Shown here in pieces: positions 1 to 6,480 of a stretch of 9,413 bases of DNA. Under the pieces are notes generated by a model. That model saw only the letters and a program-made list of their open reading frames with translations. It searched no databases and was not told the origin of the DNA. Location: contig JAKAGL010000071.1 in the NCBI GenBank assembly GCA_021815535.1, positions 1-9,413 on the forward strand. Reading direction: 5' to 3'. The translations under genes were made by a program, and so were the position numbers. Source of the stretch: a bacterium. Lineage in GTDB: Bacteria > Nitrospinota_A > UBA7883 > JACRGQ01. Numbering within the stretch: the first letter of the stretch is position 1; the number at the start of each line of letters is the position of its first letter.

Positions 1-1
1 T

Positions 2-193
2 CTAATTCTGGGAGATAATGGAATCAGCATCGATTCGGTCATCCAGAAAGGGCGATCGGGCGGCATGGTACCGCTGGTAATTCTCACGCATCATGCTAAA
101 GAACAGAATGTGCGAACCGCTATGAAAAAGATAGGTAAGTTGCGAAGTACGAAAAATGAGGCGATGATCATCCGCCTGGATAATGGAGAATAG
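2..193 (+). CDS. hom: Homoserine dehydrogenase, C-terminal fragment (ACT domain)
   Basis: This is the last 63 codons of a gene that begins before the window; the frame is open from base 2 to the TAG at 191-193. Homoserine dehydrogenase reduces aspartate semialdehyde to homoserine in the cytoplasm, the branch point to threonine and methionine. The visible part matches the C-terminal ACT regulatory domain of long bacterial homoserine dehydrogenases: GISIDSVIQKGR, then VPLVILTHHA, an alternating charged helix, and a final strand ending in IIRLDNGE. In this family the ACT domain usually carries threonine feedback inhibition. The catalytic NAD(P)-binding part is outside the window. The next gene starts 5 bases after the stop and its ribosome binding site (GGAGA, 185-189) lies inside this reading frame, so the two are probably co-transcribed. 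The identification rests on recognising the ACT motif and on the neighbour. Confidence 0.85.
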   Translation, partial: LILGDNGISIDSVIQKGRSGGMVPLVILTHHAKEQNVRTAMKKIGKLRSTKNEAMIIRLDNGE

Positions 194-198
194 GCTTC

Positions 199-1404
199 AT
201 GGGCATTAAAAGGATCATTTTACTCGGCGATGGCATGCCGGACGAGCCTATAGAAGCGCTGGGAGGCAAAACGCCGTTACAGGCGGCCCATACCCCCAAC
301 ATGGACCGCATGGCCAAAGAAGGAACCGTGGGCTGGGTAAAAACCACACCGGACGGCTATTCACCCGGCAGCGACGTGACCAACATGGGAATTTTGGGAT
401 ACGATCCAAAAAAATATTACACGGGGCGCGCCCCGCTGGAAGCCGCGGCAATGGGGATCAAGCTCGACCCCAAGGATGTGGCGTACCGCTGCAATCTTGT
501 TACGTTGGAGCCGACAACGGAAGGGGTCATCATGGCCGACTTTTCCGCCGGCCACATTGAAACCGATGTTGCGGGACAATTGATTCACGATCTTGATGTC
601 TATTTTGGAAACGATTCCGACGTGCGGTTTCATCCGGGCGTGAGCTACCGCCATCTGATGATCTGGAAAAACGGCATCGAAGATGTGAAGTGCACCCCGC
701 CGCACGATATTAGCGGCAAGAGCATAAAAGATTATTTGCCGCAGGGTGCCAGAGGGCACAAGTTGCGCCACATAATCAGCGAAGCGCAAATATTCCTGAA
801 AAACCACAAGCTCAACAAAGAGCGGATCCAAGCAAAAAAACCGGCTGCAAATTCCATCTGGCTCTGGGGCCAGGGGAAGGCCCCCACCATGCCAAAGCTT
901 ATTGATTTCCGGGGGCTCACCGGCAGCATGATCTCCGCCGTTGATTTAATGAAAGGGATCGGTGTGTTGGCGGGAATGGAGATAATCAACGTCCCCGGAG
1001 CCACCGGCTATATCGACACCAATTATGAGGGAAAAGCCCAAGCCGCCGCCGATGCGCTGAAAGTAAAGGATATTGTCTACATTCATCTTGAAGCGCCGGA
1101 TGAATCCGGCCACGCCGGGTCGCTGGAGAACAAGGTCAAGGCCATCGAGGACTTTGACGCAAAAATTGTCGGCCCGCTACTGGTGGCAATAGAAAAGTTG
1201 AAAGGACGCGCCATGGTTCTTTCCGATCATCCGTGCCCCATTTCCACCATGACGCACTCGCGCGGTGACGTGCCGTTCGCCATGTGGCCTGCCATTGGGG
1301 AAGGCGGCCCGGCGGAGGCGTTCGATGAAAGCATCATCGGCAGAAGCGGAGGCCTTTATTTCGACGAAGCACCGAAACTTTTTGAAAGGTTTATCAAGGG
1401 CTGA
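199..1404 (+). CDS. apgM: ApgM-type phosphoglycerate mutase family protein, probable homoserine kinase
   Basis: A 401-residue protein of the alkaline-phosphatase superfamily, similar to the archaeal-type cofactor-independent phosphoglycerate mutase. Visible metal-site motifs are GDGMPD at residues 10-15, the PGSD nucleophile motif at 56-59 (Ser58 takes the phosphoryl group in this superfamily), DESGHAG at 301-307 (Asp301, His305), SDH at 342-344 (Asp343, His344) and THSRGDVPF from 352 (His353). The full metal set therefore looks intact. Bacterial members of this subfamily found beside threonine genes have been proposed to be homoserine kinases (phosphorylation of homoserine, the step before threonine synthase) in genomes without ordinary ThrB. 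The position 5 bases behind hom fits that role better than glycolysis. The ATG at 199 is preceded by GGAGA at 185-189. The alternative reading is a true 2,3-bisphosphoglycerate-independent phosphoglycerate mutase; sequence alone does not settle the substrate. The family is certain, the kinase role is inference. Confidence 0.88.
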   Translation: MGIKRIILLGDGMPDEPIEALGGKTPLQAAHTPNMDRMAKEGTVGWVKTTPDGYSPGSDVTNMGILGYDPKKYYTGRAPLEAAAMGIKLDPKDVAYRCNLVTLEPTTEGVIMADFSAGHIETDVAGQLIHDLDVYFGNDSDVRFHPGVSYRHLMIWKNGIEDVKCTPPHDISGKSIKDYLPQGARGHKLRHIISEAQIFLKNHKLNKERIQAKKPAANSIWLWGQGKAPTMPKLIDFRGLTGSMISAVDLMKGIGVLAGMEIINVPGATGYIDTNYEGKAQAAADALKVKDIVYIHLEAPDESGHAGSLENKVKAIEDFDAKIVGPLLVAIEKLKGRAMVLSDHPCPISTMTHSRGDVPFAMWPAIGEGGPAEAFDESIIGRSGGLYFDEAPKLFERFIKG

Positions 1405-1422
1405 TTTCCCAGGGAGCCATTG

Positions 1423-1659
1423 ATGTCAACCGATCCTGGTTTGGTCATGCTGAAAAAGAACGGGCTTATCTGTCCGTTCTCAACAACACCGGAACAATAC
1501 GCGATAACGAATCGGCCCGAAATGCGGGCCTTCTGTTGGTTTAAGGCGGAAAACGCCATGCCGAATAAAGGCCGGCTGGAACCGCTCCTGGTTGAATGCC
1601 CCTTTACGGCCGATTTCGAATCCTGCCCTGTCTACCAAACCAACATCCCCCCGCTGTAA
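1423..1659 (+). CDS. Small four-cysteine protein of unknown function
   Basis: I do not recognise this 78-residue protein. It starts 18 bases after the ApgM-like gene. The ATG at 1423 has an AGGGAG ribosome binding site at 1411-1416 with six bases between; a TTG at 1420 is also in frame but is too close to that site. The protein is soluble, with no signal peptide or membrane segment. It has four cysteines (17, 38, 59, 68), three of them followed by proline: CPFS, FCWF, ECPF and SCPVY. The even spacing suggests a bound metal, a small iron-sulphur site or paired disulfides, but this is a guess. Codon use resembles the neighbours. The frame ends only 9 bases before the stop of the convergent queE. 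A perfect 6-bp inverted repeat (1514-1530) lies inside the frame and could instead be a terminator of the hom operon, the main reason for caution. Confidence 0.6.
   Translation: MSTDPGLVMLKKNGLICPFSTTPEQYAITNRPEMRAFCWFKAENAMPNKGRLEPLLVECPFTADFESCPVYQTNIPPL
1514..1530 (+). terminator. Possible intrinsic terminator inside the small four-cysteine gene
   Basis: GGCCCG (1514-1519), a five-base loop AAATG, and CGGGCC (1525-1530) make a perfect 6-bp GC-rich hairpin. It is followed by TTCTGTTGGTTT, which is T-rich but broken by G and C. It is the only hairpin of this quality that I found near the end of the hom operon, and the intergenic space to queE is just 9 bases. It lies within an apparently coding frame, so it may equally be chance GC content. 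Confidence 0.3.
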
Positions 1660-1668
1660 GAGGCTTGT

Positions 1669-2319
1669 CTATACCGCGCGCTTGTCACCCCAAAGAATGC
1701 GGTGCAGTTGGAGGTTGAGCCGAAGGGGATAACCGCTCTCAAGAATCCACTTTGCCGCATCCGTTTCTGAAACCGTGCCGGCGGCGGGCGAAATATTCAC
1801 GGTAAGCTTATCGGCAAGGCCATGTTTTTTTACATGCCGCACCGCCCAATCAAAATCGGCGCGGGAAGTGACCACAAATTTTATCTCATCTTTTTTATTC
1901 AGATGCTTGAGGTTGTCCCACCTGAAACTTTTTCCCGCGCCGCTGCCCGGCGTTTTGATATCGGCGATCTTTATCACGCTGTCCGGCAACATGGAAATAT
2001 CAAACGAACCGTTGGTTTCCACCATGACTGTATAACCGAGACGCAGCAGACGGCGGGCCAATAAAACCGTTCCGGGCTGGGCCAAAGGTTCGCCGCCGGT
2101 TATTTCCACCAAACGGCAACCGAATTTCCCTATCTCCTTGACAATTTCACCGAGGCGGATCTCACGGACTTCCTGATAGGCATACGGGGTATCGCAATAA
2201 CCGCATCGGAGGTTGCAGCCGGTAAGCCGCACCAGCACGCACGGCAACCCCTGCCAGGACGATTCTCCCTGGAGCGAGAAAAAGATCTCATTCAGCATCA
2301 CCGTAATATCATGCGCCAT
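1669..2319 (-). CDS. queE: 7-carboxy-7-deazaguanine synthase QueE (radical SAM)
   Basis: QueE converts 6-carboxy-tetrahydropterin to 7-carboxy-7-deazaguanine, an early step of queuosine (tRNA wobble base) and related deazapurine synthesis, in the cytoplasm. The 216-residue protein carries the radical SAM cluster motif CNLRCGYC (Cys35, Cys39, Cys42; CxxxCxxC) and the QueE-typical FSLQGES at 14-20, where the substrate-binding loop precedes the cluster. It also has TGGEP at 74-78 (SAM contact), ETNGS at 101-105, DIKTP at 120-124, and a C-terminal QLHRILWG resembling the usual QLHK ending. Length is normal for the family. It is the last gene of the acpP-fabF-rnc-queE operon, 45 bases after rnc. 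No other queuosine gene (queC, queD, queF) is in the window. The ATG at 2319 has only a weak AGG upstream; a second ATG at codon 8 is possible but would trim the conserved N-terminus closely. Confidence 0.93.
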   Translation of the reverse strand: MAHDITVMLNEIFFSLQGESSWQGLPCVLVRLTGCNLRCGYCDTPYAYQEVREIRLGEIVKEIGKFGCRLVEITGGEPLAQPGTVLLARRLLRLGYTVMVETNGSFDISMLPDSVIKIADIKTPGSGAGKSFRWDNLKHLNKKDEIKFVVTSRADFDWAVRHVKKHGLADKLTVNISPAAGTVSETDAAKWILESGYPLRLNLQLHRILWGDKRAV

Positions 2320-2364
2320 TTAATATAAACCTATCAATGAGCAACCAGAGGAAAGGGGGCCGGA

Positions 2365-3189
2365 TTATTCGCTTTGGTGAATCGAATGAACTTGGCCCGC
2401 TTTCCGTTTTTTGCCCTTTTCATCGTTTTCTTCCAGCTGTTTTTTAAATTCCTCGCTTTCGAAATAGCGGATGCTGCTGGCGGCCGCCCGCTGCTCGGCA
2501 TCTTTTTTACTCCGTCCATCGGCACCGCCGAGCTTGTGATCCTTTACCCAGACCTCGATCTCAAACCGGCGGGAATGGGAGGGCCCCTTTTCCGCAACCA
2601 CGCGGTAATGCGGATCGGCGGCAAAATAGCTCTGGCAGTATTTTTGTAAAATTCCTTTATAATTGCTCGATTCGCGTTCCGGCGGATGGATAATGATGTC
2701 TTCTTTCGCGTGGCGGAGCAGGTAGGCTTTCGCTTTTAAAAACCCGCCATCGAGGAAAATGGCTCCCAGAACAGCTTCAAAAACATTGGCCAGAATTGAG
2801 CTTTTGCGCCGGCCGCCGGTACGGGCTTCACCCGCGCCGAATAGAATGTACTTGCCTAAATCGAGGCGCTTGGCGCAGCCTGCCAGTTGTTTTTCTGAAA
2901 CGACGTGACTTTTGATATCGGAAAGTCCCCCCTCGTTGTAATGGGGAAATTCCTCATAGATATGCTCGCACACGATAAGGCCCAACACCGAGTCGCCTAG
3001 AAACTCCATCCGCTCGTAATGCTCCTGGTCCTTGATCTGATTTTCGTGGAGATAGGAGGGGTGGCAGAGAGCGGTATTCAGCAGATTGATGTTTTTAAAC
3101 CGGTAGCCGATCCGGCGCTCGAATTCGTGAAGGATTTTCTGGCGTTCAGCGTCTTTGTTTTTTAGGTTTTTCCGTATGAAAAACAGCAT
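2365..3189 (-). CDS. rnc: Ribonuclease III
   Basis: RNase III cuts double-stranded RNA, including rRNA precursors, in the cytoplasm. The 274-residue protein (counted from the ATG at 3189; a GTG one codon earlier at 3192 is also possible) has the catalytic domain first. Its signature is ERMEFLGDSVLG at 59-70, with Glu59, Glu62 and Asp66 as metal ligands. The second acidic segment ILANVFEAVLGA (about 132-143) follows. A double-stranded RNA-binding domain at about 176-243 contains GPSHSRRF and GRSKKDAEQRAA. In the second acidic segment the position of E. coli Asp114 is Asn135, while the Glu117 equivalent is present (Glu138). I recall Asn here in other bacterial RNase III proteins, so it need not mean loss of activity. 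The N-terminus (about 12 extra residues) and a lysine-rich C-terminal tail of about 30 residues make it longer than the 226-residue E. coli enzyme. The start lies 5 bases after fabF, indicating one transcript. Confidence 0.94.
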   Translation of the reverse strand: MLFFIRKNLKNKDAERQKILHEFERRIGYRFKNINLLNTALCHPSYLHENQIKDQEHYERMEFLGDSVLGLIVCEHIYEEFPHYNEGGLSDIKSHVVSEKQLAGCAKRLDLGKYILFGAGEARTGGRRKSSILANVFEAVLGAIFLDGGFLKAKAYLLRHAKEDIIIHPPERESSNYKGILQKYCQSYFAADPHYRVVAEKGPSHSRRFEIEVWVKDHKLGGADGRSKKDAEQRAAASSIRYFESEEFKKQLEENDEKGKKRKAGQVHSIHQSE

Positions 3190-3194
3190 CACGT

Positions 3195-4427
3195 CTATAT
3201 TTTACGCATTACCAATGTAGCGTTGGTGCCGCCGAATCCGAACGAATTCTTGAGCGCCGCCTTGATATCCCGCTTTTCGGCACGGTTCGGCACGCAATAC
3301 AGATCACATTCGGCATCCTGGTTTTCAAGGTTAATGGTGGGAGGCAATATCCCCTCAGCTAGGGCTTTCGCGGTGAAAACCGATTCAATACCTCCTGCCG
3401 CTCCCAATAAATGGCCGGTCATCGATTTCGTGCTCGATACCGCCAACGTAGCCGCATGCGCGCCGAAAACGGCCTTGATCGCTTTGGTTTCTATGGCGTC
3501 GGCCATGGTGGACGTGGCATGGGCATTGATATAGTCGATATCCTCCGGTCGCATCTTCGCATCCGCCAGAGCCAGTTTCATGCAACGTTGGGCCCCTTCC
3601 CCTTCAGGCGGCGGGCTGGTCATGTGGAATGCGTCCCCGGTCATGGCATAACCGGTGATCTCGCAATATATCTGTGCGCCGCGTGCTTTGGCGTGCTCGT
3701 ATTCTTCTAAAATAAGGATACCGGACCCCTCTCCCAGCACAAAACCATCGCGGTCTTTATCGAACGGACGGCACGCATGGGCGGGATCGTCATTACGGGA
3801 AGAAAGCGCGCGGGCCGCCGCAAAACCGGCCACCGCCGTGGCACAGATGCACGATTCGGCGCCGCCGGCGATCATGGCATCGGCCTCGCCGCGCTGGATA
3901 ACGCGGAAGCTGTCGCCGATGGCATGAACCCCGGTGGCGCAAGCCGTGCTGGTGCAGCTGTTCGGCCCCCTGACGCCGGTCATGATAGAAATGTTTCCGC
4001 TGGCCATATTGTTGATAACCATCGGGATGAAGAACGGGGTCACGCGGCGCGGCCCCTTTTCCAGAAGCACTTTATGGTATTCCTCAATAGCCGGCAACCC
4101 GCCGATACCCGAACCGACGATCACGCCCACCCGTTCGGCGTTTGCGTCGTTGATCGCCAGCTTCGCGTCTTCCAAGGCCATGAATGCCGAGGCAACAGCG
4201 TACTGAATAAAGAGATCCATTTTTTTTATCTCTTTCTTCGGTATCCACTTTAGCGGGTCGAAATCCCGCACTTCCGCGGCGAAGGTAACGGGATAATCCG
4301 TGGCATCGAACTTGGTGATCGGGGCGATGCCGTTTTTACCGGCTTTTATCCCTTCCCACGATTCGGCGGCGGAATTCCCCAACGGGGATACCATACCCAC
4401 CCCGGTGACGACGACTCTTCTGGCCAT
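3195..4427 (-). CDS. fabF: 3-oxoacyl-ACP synthase II (FabF)
   Basis: This condensing enzyme extends acyl-ACP with malonyl-ACP in type II fatty acid synthesis, in the cytoplasm. The 410-residue length is standard. Thiolase-fold landmarks are VVVTGVGMVSPLG at 5-17, the active-site cysteine Cys163 in STACATG, His303 in NAHATST, Lys334 and His339 in STKSMTGH, and the glycine-rich SFGFGGTN at 395-402. Cys163 and His303 fall at the same numbers as in E. coli FabF. Together they give the Cys-His-His triad of the elongating KAS I/II class, as opposed to the Cys-His-Asn of FabH. It starts 6 bases after the acpP stop, the classic acpP-fabF pairing, and is followed closely by rnc. The ATG at 4427 gives the expected N-terminus. 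FabB cannot be excluded by eye, but the acpP neighbour and sequence favour FabF. Confidence 0.96.
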   Translation of the reverse strand: MARRVVVTGVGMVSPLGNSAAESWEGIKAGKNGIAPITKFDATDYPVTFAAEVRDFDPLKWIPKKEIKKMDLFIQYAVASAFMALEDAKLAINDANAERVGVIVGSGIGGLPAIEEYHKVLLEKGPRRVTPFFIPMVINNMASGNISIMTGVRGPNSCTSTACATGVHAIGDSFRVIQRGEADAMIAGGAESCICATAVAGFAAARALSSRNDDPAHACRPFDKDRDGFVLGEGSGILILEEYEHAKARGAQIYCEITGYAMTGDAFHMTSPPPEGEGAQRCMKLALADAKMRPEDIDYINAHATSTMADAIETKAIKAVFGAHAATLAVSSTKSMTGHLLGAAGGIESVFTAKALAEGILPPTINLENQDAECDLYCVPNRAEKRDIKAALKNSFGFGGTNATLVMRKI

Positions 4428-4433
4428 GGAAGA

Positions 4434-4667
4434 TCAGGACTTTTTATTCTTGATGTAGTCGACGGCGTCTTTCACCTTCTGAATTTTTTCCGCATCGTTA
4501 TCCGGAATCTCCATGTCGAACGCCTCTTCAAACGCCATAACCAACTCGGCGGTATCAAGCGAGTCGGCACCGAGGTCTTCGATGAACGAGGCGTCCGAAG
4601 TAACCTCTTCGGCGTCCACATCCAACTGTTCGGCGATTATTTCCTTAACCTTTTCTTCAATATTCAT
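4434..4667 (-). CDS. acpP: Acyl carrier protein
   Basis: A small acidic 77-residue protein that carries growing acyl chains on a phosphopantetheine arm. The attachment serine is Ser36 in the GADSLDTAEL motif, and the four-helix ACP pattern, rich in Glu and Asp, is clear over its whole length (EEKVKEIIAEQL, IEDLGADSLD, FDMEIPDNDAEKI, VKDAVDYI). It is the first gene of the minus-strand operon and feeds FabF, which begins 6 bases after its stop. The ATG at 4667 is preceded by a strong AAGGAGGA (4679-4686, complement) at a rather long spacing of 11 bases. A promoter with extended -10 lies just upstream, as expected for a highly expressed gene. Confidence 0.97.
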   Translation of the reverse strand: MNIEEKVKEIIAEQLDVDAEEVTSDASFIEDLGADSLDTAELVMAFEEAFDMEIPDNDAEKIQKVKDAVDYIKNKKS

Positions 4668-4701
4668 TTGCTTACGGGTCCTCCTTATAAAAAGCGGATG
4701 T

Positions 4702-4729
4702 ATTCTATCATTTTGCGGCCCTTTTTAAA
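4702..4729 (-). promoter_or_regulatory. Probable sigma-70 promoter of the acpP-fabF-rnc-queE operon
   Basis: On the minus strand a TAGAAT -10 hexamer (4702-4707) is preceded by TG plus one base, forming an extended -10. A TTTAAA element (4724-4729, four of six matches to TTGACA) lies 16 bases further upstream. Transcription would begin near 4695, giving a leader of about 27 bases that contains the acpP ribosome binding site. Position and motif agree well; it has not been tested. Confidence 0.55.
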
Positions 4730-4796
4730 GCGGCTTTTTACAATATGGAACAATTCGCCCCCCGCCGCAAGAGGGAATATTTCCCGAACCCTGTGC

Positions 4797-4802
4797 TACA
4801 CT
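4797..4802 (+). promoter_or_regulatory. Possible extended -10 element just before pgpA
   Basis: TGCTACACT (TG, one base, then TACACT at 4797-4802) resembles an extended -10 box. No -35 match is visible at the usual distance. Transcription would begin within a few bases of the ATG at 4811, so the pgpA message would be leaderless or nearly so, consistent with the lack of a ribosome binding site before either candidate start. This is weak evidence on its own. Confidence 0.25.
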
Positions 4803-4810
4803 GCGCCCTA

Positions 4811-5272
4811 ATGCCTAAAACCGTTTCCGACCGGCTGATTCTTTTCCTGGCCACCGGCTTCTATTCGGGATATAGCCCTGTCGCCCCCGGAACCGCCGGA
4901 TCGGCGGTGGGAGTGGCGGCCTACTTCCTCCTGCGTCCGTTGGGTTGGCCCGCCTACATTGCCGTTACGCTGGCAGTCACCTTGATGGGAATATGGATTT
5001 CGGGACGGGCCGAAGCGTTATTCGGCCAAAAAGACTGCAAGCATATCGTGATTGATGAAATCGCGGGGCAGCTTATCGCCCTTTTTATGGCCCCCGCTAC
5101 CTGGTGGGGAATACTGTCCGGTTTCGCGCTTTTCAGGCTTTTCGACATAACAAAATTCTGGCCCATCTCAGCGTGTGAGAAGCTCAAAGGGGGAGCCGGG
5201 GTCATGTTGGATGATGCGGCGGCAGGCCTGTTGGCTCTGTTGGCACTGCAATTAATTTATTTAGGCATCTGA
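4811..5272 (+). CDS. pgpA: Phosphatidylglycerophosphatase A (PgpA)
   Basis: PgpA removes the phosphate from phosphatidylglycerophosphate to give phosphatidylglycerol, at the inner membrane. From the ATG at 4811 the protein has 153 residues, close to the usual family length. The PgpA motifs are all present in order: SGYSPVAPGTAGS (19-31), the acidic DEIAGQ (82-87), FRLFDITKFWPI (108-119) and GGAGVMLDDAAAG (127-139), with Asp/Glu residues that bind the metal. Hydrophobic membrane segments lie at about 32-44, 47-65, 85-111 and 136-153. The open frame runs back to an ATG at 4745, which would add 22 residues with no resemblance to the family and would crowd the divergent acpP promoter; I therefore prefer 4811. 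Neither start has a clear ribosome binding site. It is read divergently from acpP. Confidence 0.9.
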   Translation: MPKTVSDRLILFLATGFYSGYSPVAPGTAGSAVGVAAYFLLRPLGWPAYIAVTLAVTLMGIWISGRAEALFGQKDCKHIVIDEIAGQLIALFMAPATWWGILSGFALFRLFDITKFWPISACEKLKGGAGVMLDDAAAGLLALLALQLIYLGI

Positions 5273-5286
5273 TTTTGGGGGAAAAG

Positions 5287-5330
5287 AACCCTCCGGCACA
5301 TTATAATCGGACAACAATTGCGGGAGGGTT
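5287..5330 (+). repeat. 8-bp inverted repeat that covers the manC ribosome binding site
   Basis: AACCCTCC (5287-5294) and GGAGGGTT (5323-5330) are perfect reverse complements separated by 28 bases. The right arm contains the manC Shine-Dalgarno sequence. The -10 box TATAAT (5302-5307) lies in the loop, so transcripts from that promoter would lack the left arm, whereas read-through transcripts from pgpA would contain both. The pairing is seen directly; a regulatory meaning is inference, and a weak pgpA terminator is another reading. Confidence 0.35.
5302..5307 (+). promoter_or_regulatory. Probable -10 box of a manC promoter
   Basis: A perfect TATAAT hexamer lies 28 bases before the preferred manC start at 5335. 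Transcription would begin near 5314, leaving a leader of about 20 bases with the GGGAGG ribosome binding site. No convincing -35 hexamer is seen at 16-18 bases upstream, so the promoter may be weak or depend on an activator. Confidence 0.4.
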
Positions 5331-5334
5331 TGAA

Positions 5335-6402
5335 GTGTTGAAAAATCGTCTTTTTGGAGTCATCATCGCGGGAGGGCGGGGTACGCGGTTTTGGCCCATG
5401 TCGCGCAAAGCGCGTCCCAAACACCTCCTTAATTTTCTGGGAGACAGCCCTCTCCTTCGGCAAACTGCCGAACGGGTTCTCCCGCTCACCGGCGCAGAGC
5501 GGCTGTTCGTGGTGACCGCCGAAAGCCAGGCCGCCGAAGTGGGAAAAATCCTTGGGAATGTCCCCTCACACAACATCCTGGCAGAACCAGCCGGTAAGAA
5601 CACCGCCCCCGCCATCGCGCTGGCCGCGGTCCATATTATTGATAAGGACCCTGACGGCATCATGATCGTGCTTCCATCCGACCATATCATCGAGCCGGTC
5701 AATAAATTCATAGCGAACATCGAGGAGGCCGCCCTGCTGGCTGATACCCGGCGCGCACTCGCAATTTTTGGCATCCGCCCCACCCGACCTGAAACCGGTT
5801 ACGGCTATATCGAAGTGGGCCAAAAGCTTGATGGGCACGCGTTCGGCGTCGCCTCATTCAAAGAAAAGCCGAATCTCAAGAAAGCCAAGGATTACGTCGC
5901 CACCGGCCGCTATCTTTGGAACAGCGGCATGTTTGTTTTCCGCGCCGATGTATATATGGAAAAAGTGCGCCGCCACATGCCAAAACTCTTTACGGCATGG
6001 GAACGGTACGTTCACGGTAGCAGGAGCGCGGAAGACCTGAACGAGTATTACGCCGTGGCTGAGGCCATCTCCATCGACCACGGCATCATGGAGAAACTTG
6101 AAGGGGAAGCCGCGGTCATCGCCGCCGGATTCAATTGGAGCGATGTCGGCAGCTGGGAAGCCACCGACGACCTCTGGGAAGCGGACGAAAAAGGAAACCG
6201 CGCGCGCGGCTGCGATCTGTTCCCGATGGCGGCCGAAGGCAATACCGTCGTATCCAAAAAACTGGTTGCACTCTTGGGAGTGGAAAATCTTATCGTGGTG
6301 GAAACCGACGATGCCATCCTCATCACCAGAAAAGAAAAGGCCCAGGAAATAAAAAATCTCGTGCAGGAAATGGAACGGCGCGGCCTCAACCGCTATCTGT
6401 AA
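5335..6402 (+). CDS. manC: Mannose-1-phosphate guanylyltransferase
   Basis: The enzyme joins GTP and mannose-1-phosphate to make GDP-mannose, the precursor of mannose- and fucose-containing surface glycans, in the cytoplasm. It is a single-domain nucleotidyltransferase of 355 residues. The signature GGRGTRFWPMSRKARPK (13-29) supplies the GTP-binding loop and catalytic lysine. EPAGKNTAP (84-92), LPSDH (113-117), TGYGYIE (154-160), FKEKP (175-179), WNSGMF (195-200) and a later NWSDVGSW follow in the expected order. The phosphomannose isomerase domain of bifunctional enzymes is absent. The frame is open back to a TTG at 5275. However, GGGAGG at 5322-5327 sits seven bases before the GTG at 5335, and the added 20 residues do not look conserved, so I take the GTG. 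It follows pgpA by 62 bases and probably has its own promoter. No other glycan genes are in the window, so the final product cannot be read from context. Confidence 0.92.
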   Translation: MLKNRLFGVIIAGGRGTRFWPMSRKARPKHLLNFLGDSPLLRQTAERVLPLTGAERLFVVTAESQAAEVGKILGNVPSHNILAEPAGKNTAPAIALAAVHIIDKDPDGIMIVLPSDHIIEPVNKFIANIEEAALLADTRRALAIFGIRPTRPETGYGYIEVGQKLDGHAFGVASFKEKPNLKKAKDYVATGRYLWNSGMFVFRADVYMEKVRRHMPKLFTAWERYVHGSRSAEDLNEYYAVAEAISIDHGIMEKLEGEAAVIAAGFNWSDVGSWEATDDLWEADEKGNRARGCDLFPMAAEGNTVVSKKLVALLGVENLIVVETDDAILITRKEKAQEIKNLVQEMERRGLNRYL

Positions 6403-6421
6403 TTTTTCAGAACCAGAAGAG

Positions 6422-6451
6422 AACGGGCGCCAGGCTGATCATCCGCCCGTT
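6422..6451 (-). terminator. Probable terminator between manC and the chemotaxis operon
   Basis: AACGGGCG (6422-6429) pairs perfectly with CGCCCGTT (6444-6451) around a 14-base loop. On the minus strand the stem is followed by CTCTTCTGGTTCTG, a pyrimidine-rich but interrupted tail. On the plus strand the tail is TAATAACC, which is poor. It therefore better suits the end of the minus-strand chemotaxis operon, although manC also ends 19 bases before it. A second repeat, AACCGG (6455-6460) with CCGGTT (6473-6478), lies between it and the last minus-strand gene. Confidence 0.45.
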
Positions 6452-6480
6452 AATAACCGGCGGAGAACATCTCCGGTTGG

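Noticed and set aside
361..831. A long open frame of 156 codons on the minus strand inside the ApgM-like gene
   Set aside because: It is a shadow of a clearly conserved gene on the other strand and shows no recognisable motif.
3777..4253. A 158-codon plus-strand frame opposite fabF
   Set aside because: It is a shadow of fabF, which is conserved along its whole length; the composition is Arg-, Gly- and His-rich, as expected of an antisense frame.
5275..5334. An N-terminal extension of manC from a TTG at 5275
   Set aside because: A strong GGGAGG precedes the GTG at 5335, the extension does not look like the family, and it would run through a TATAAT box and an inverted repeat.
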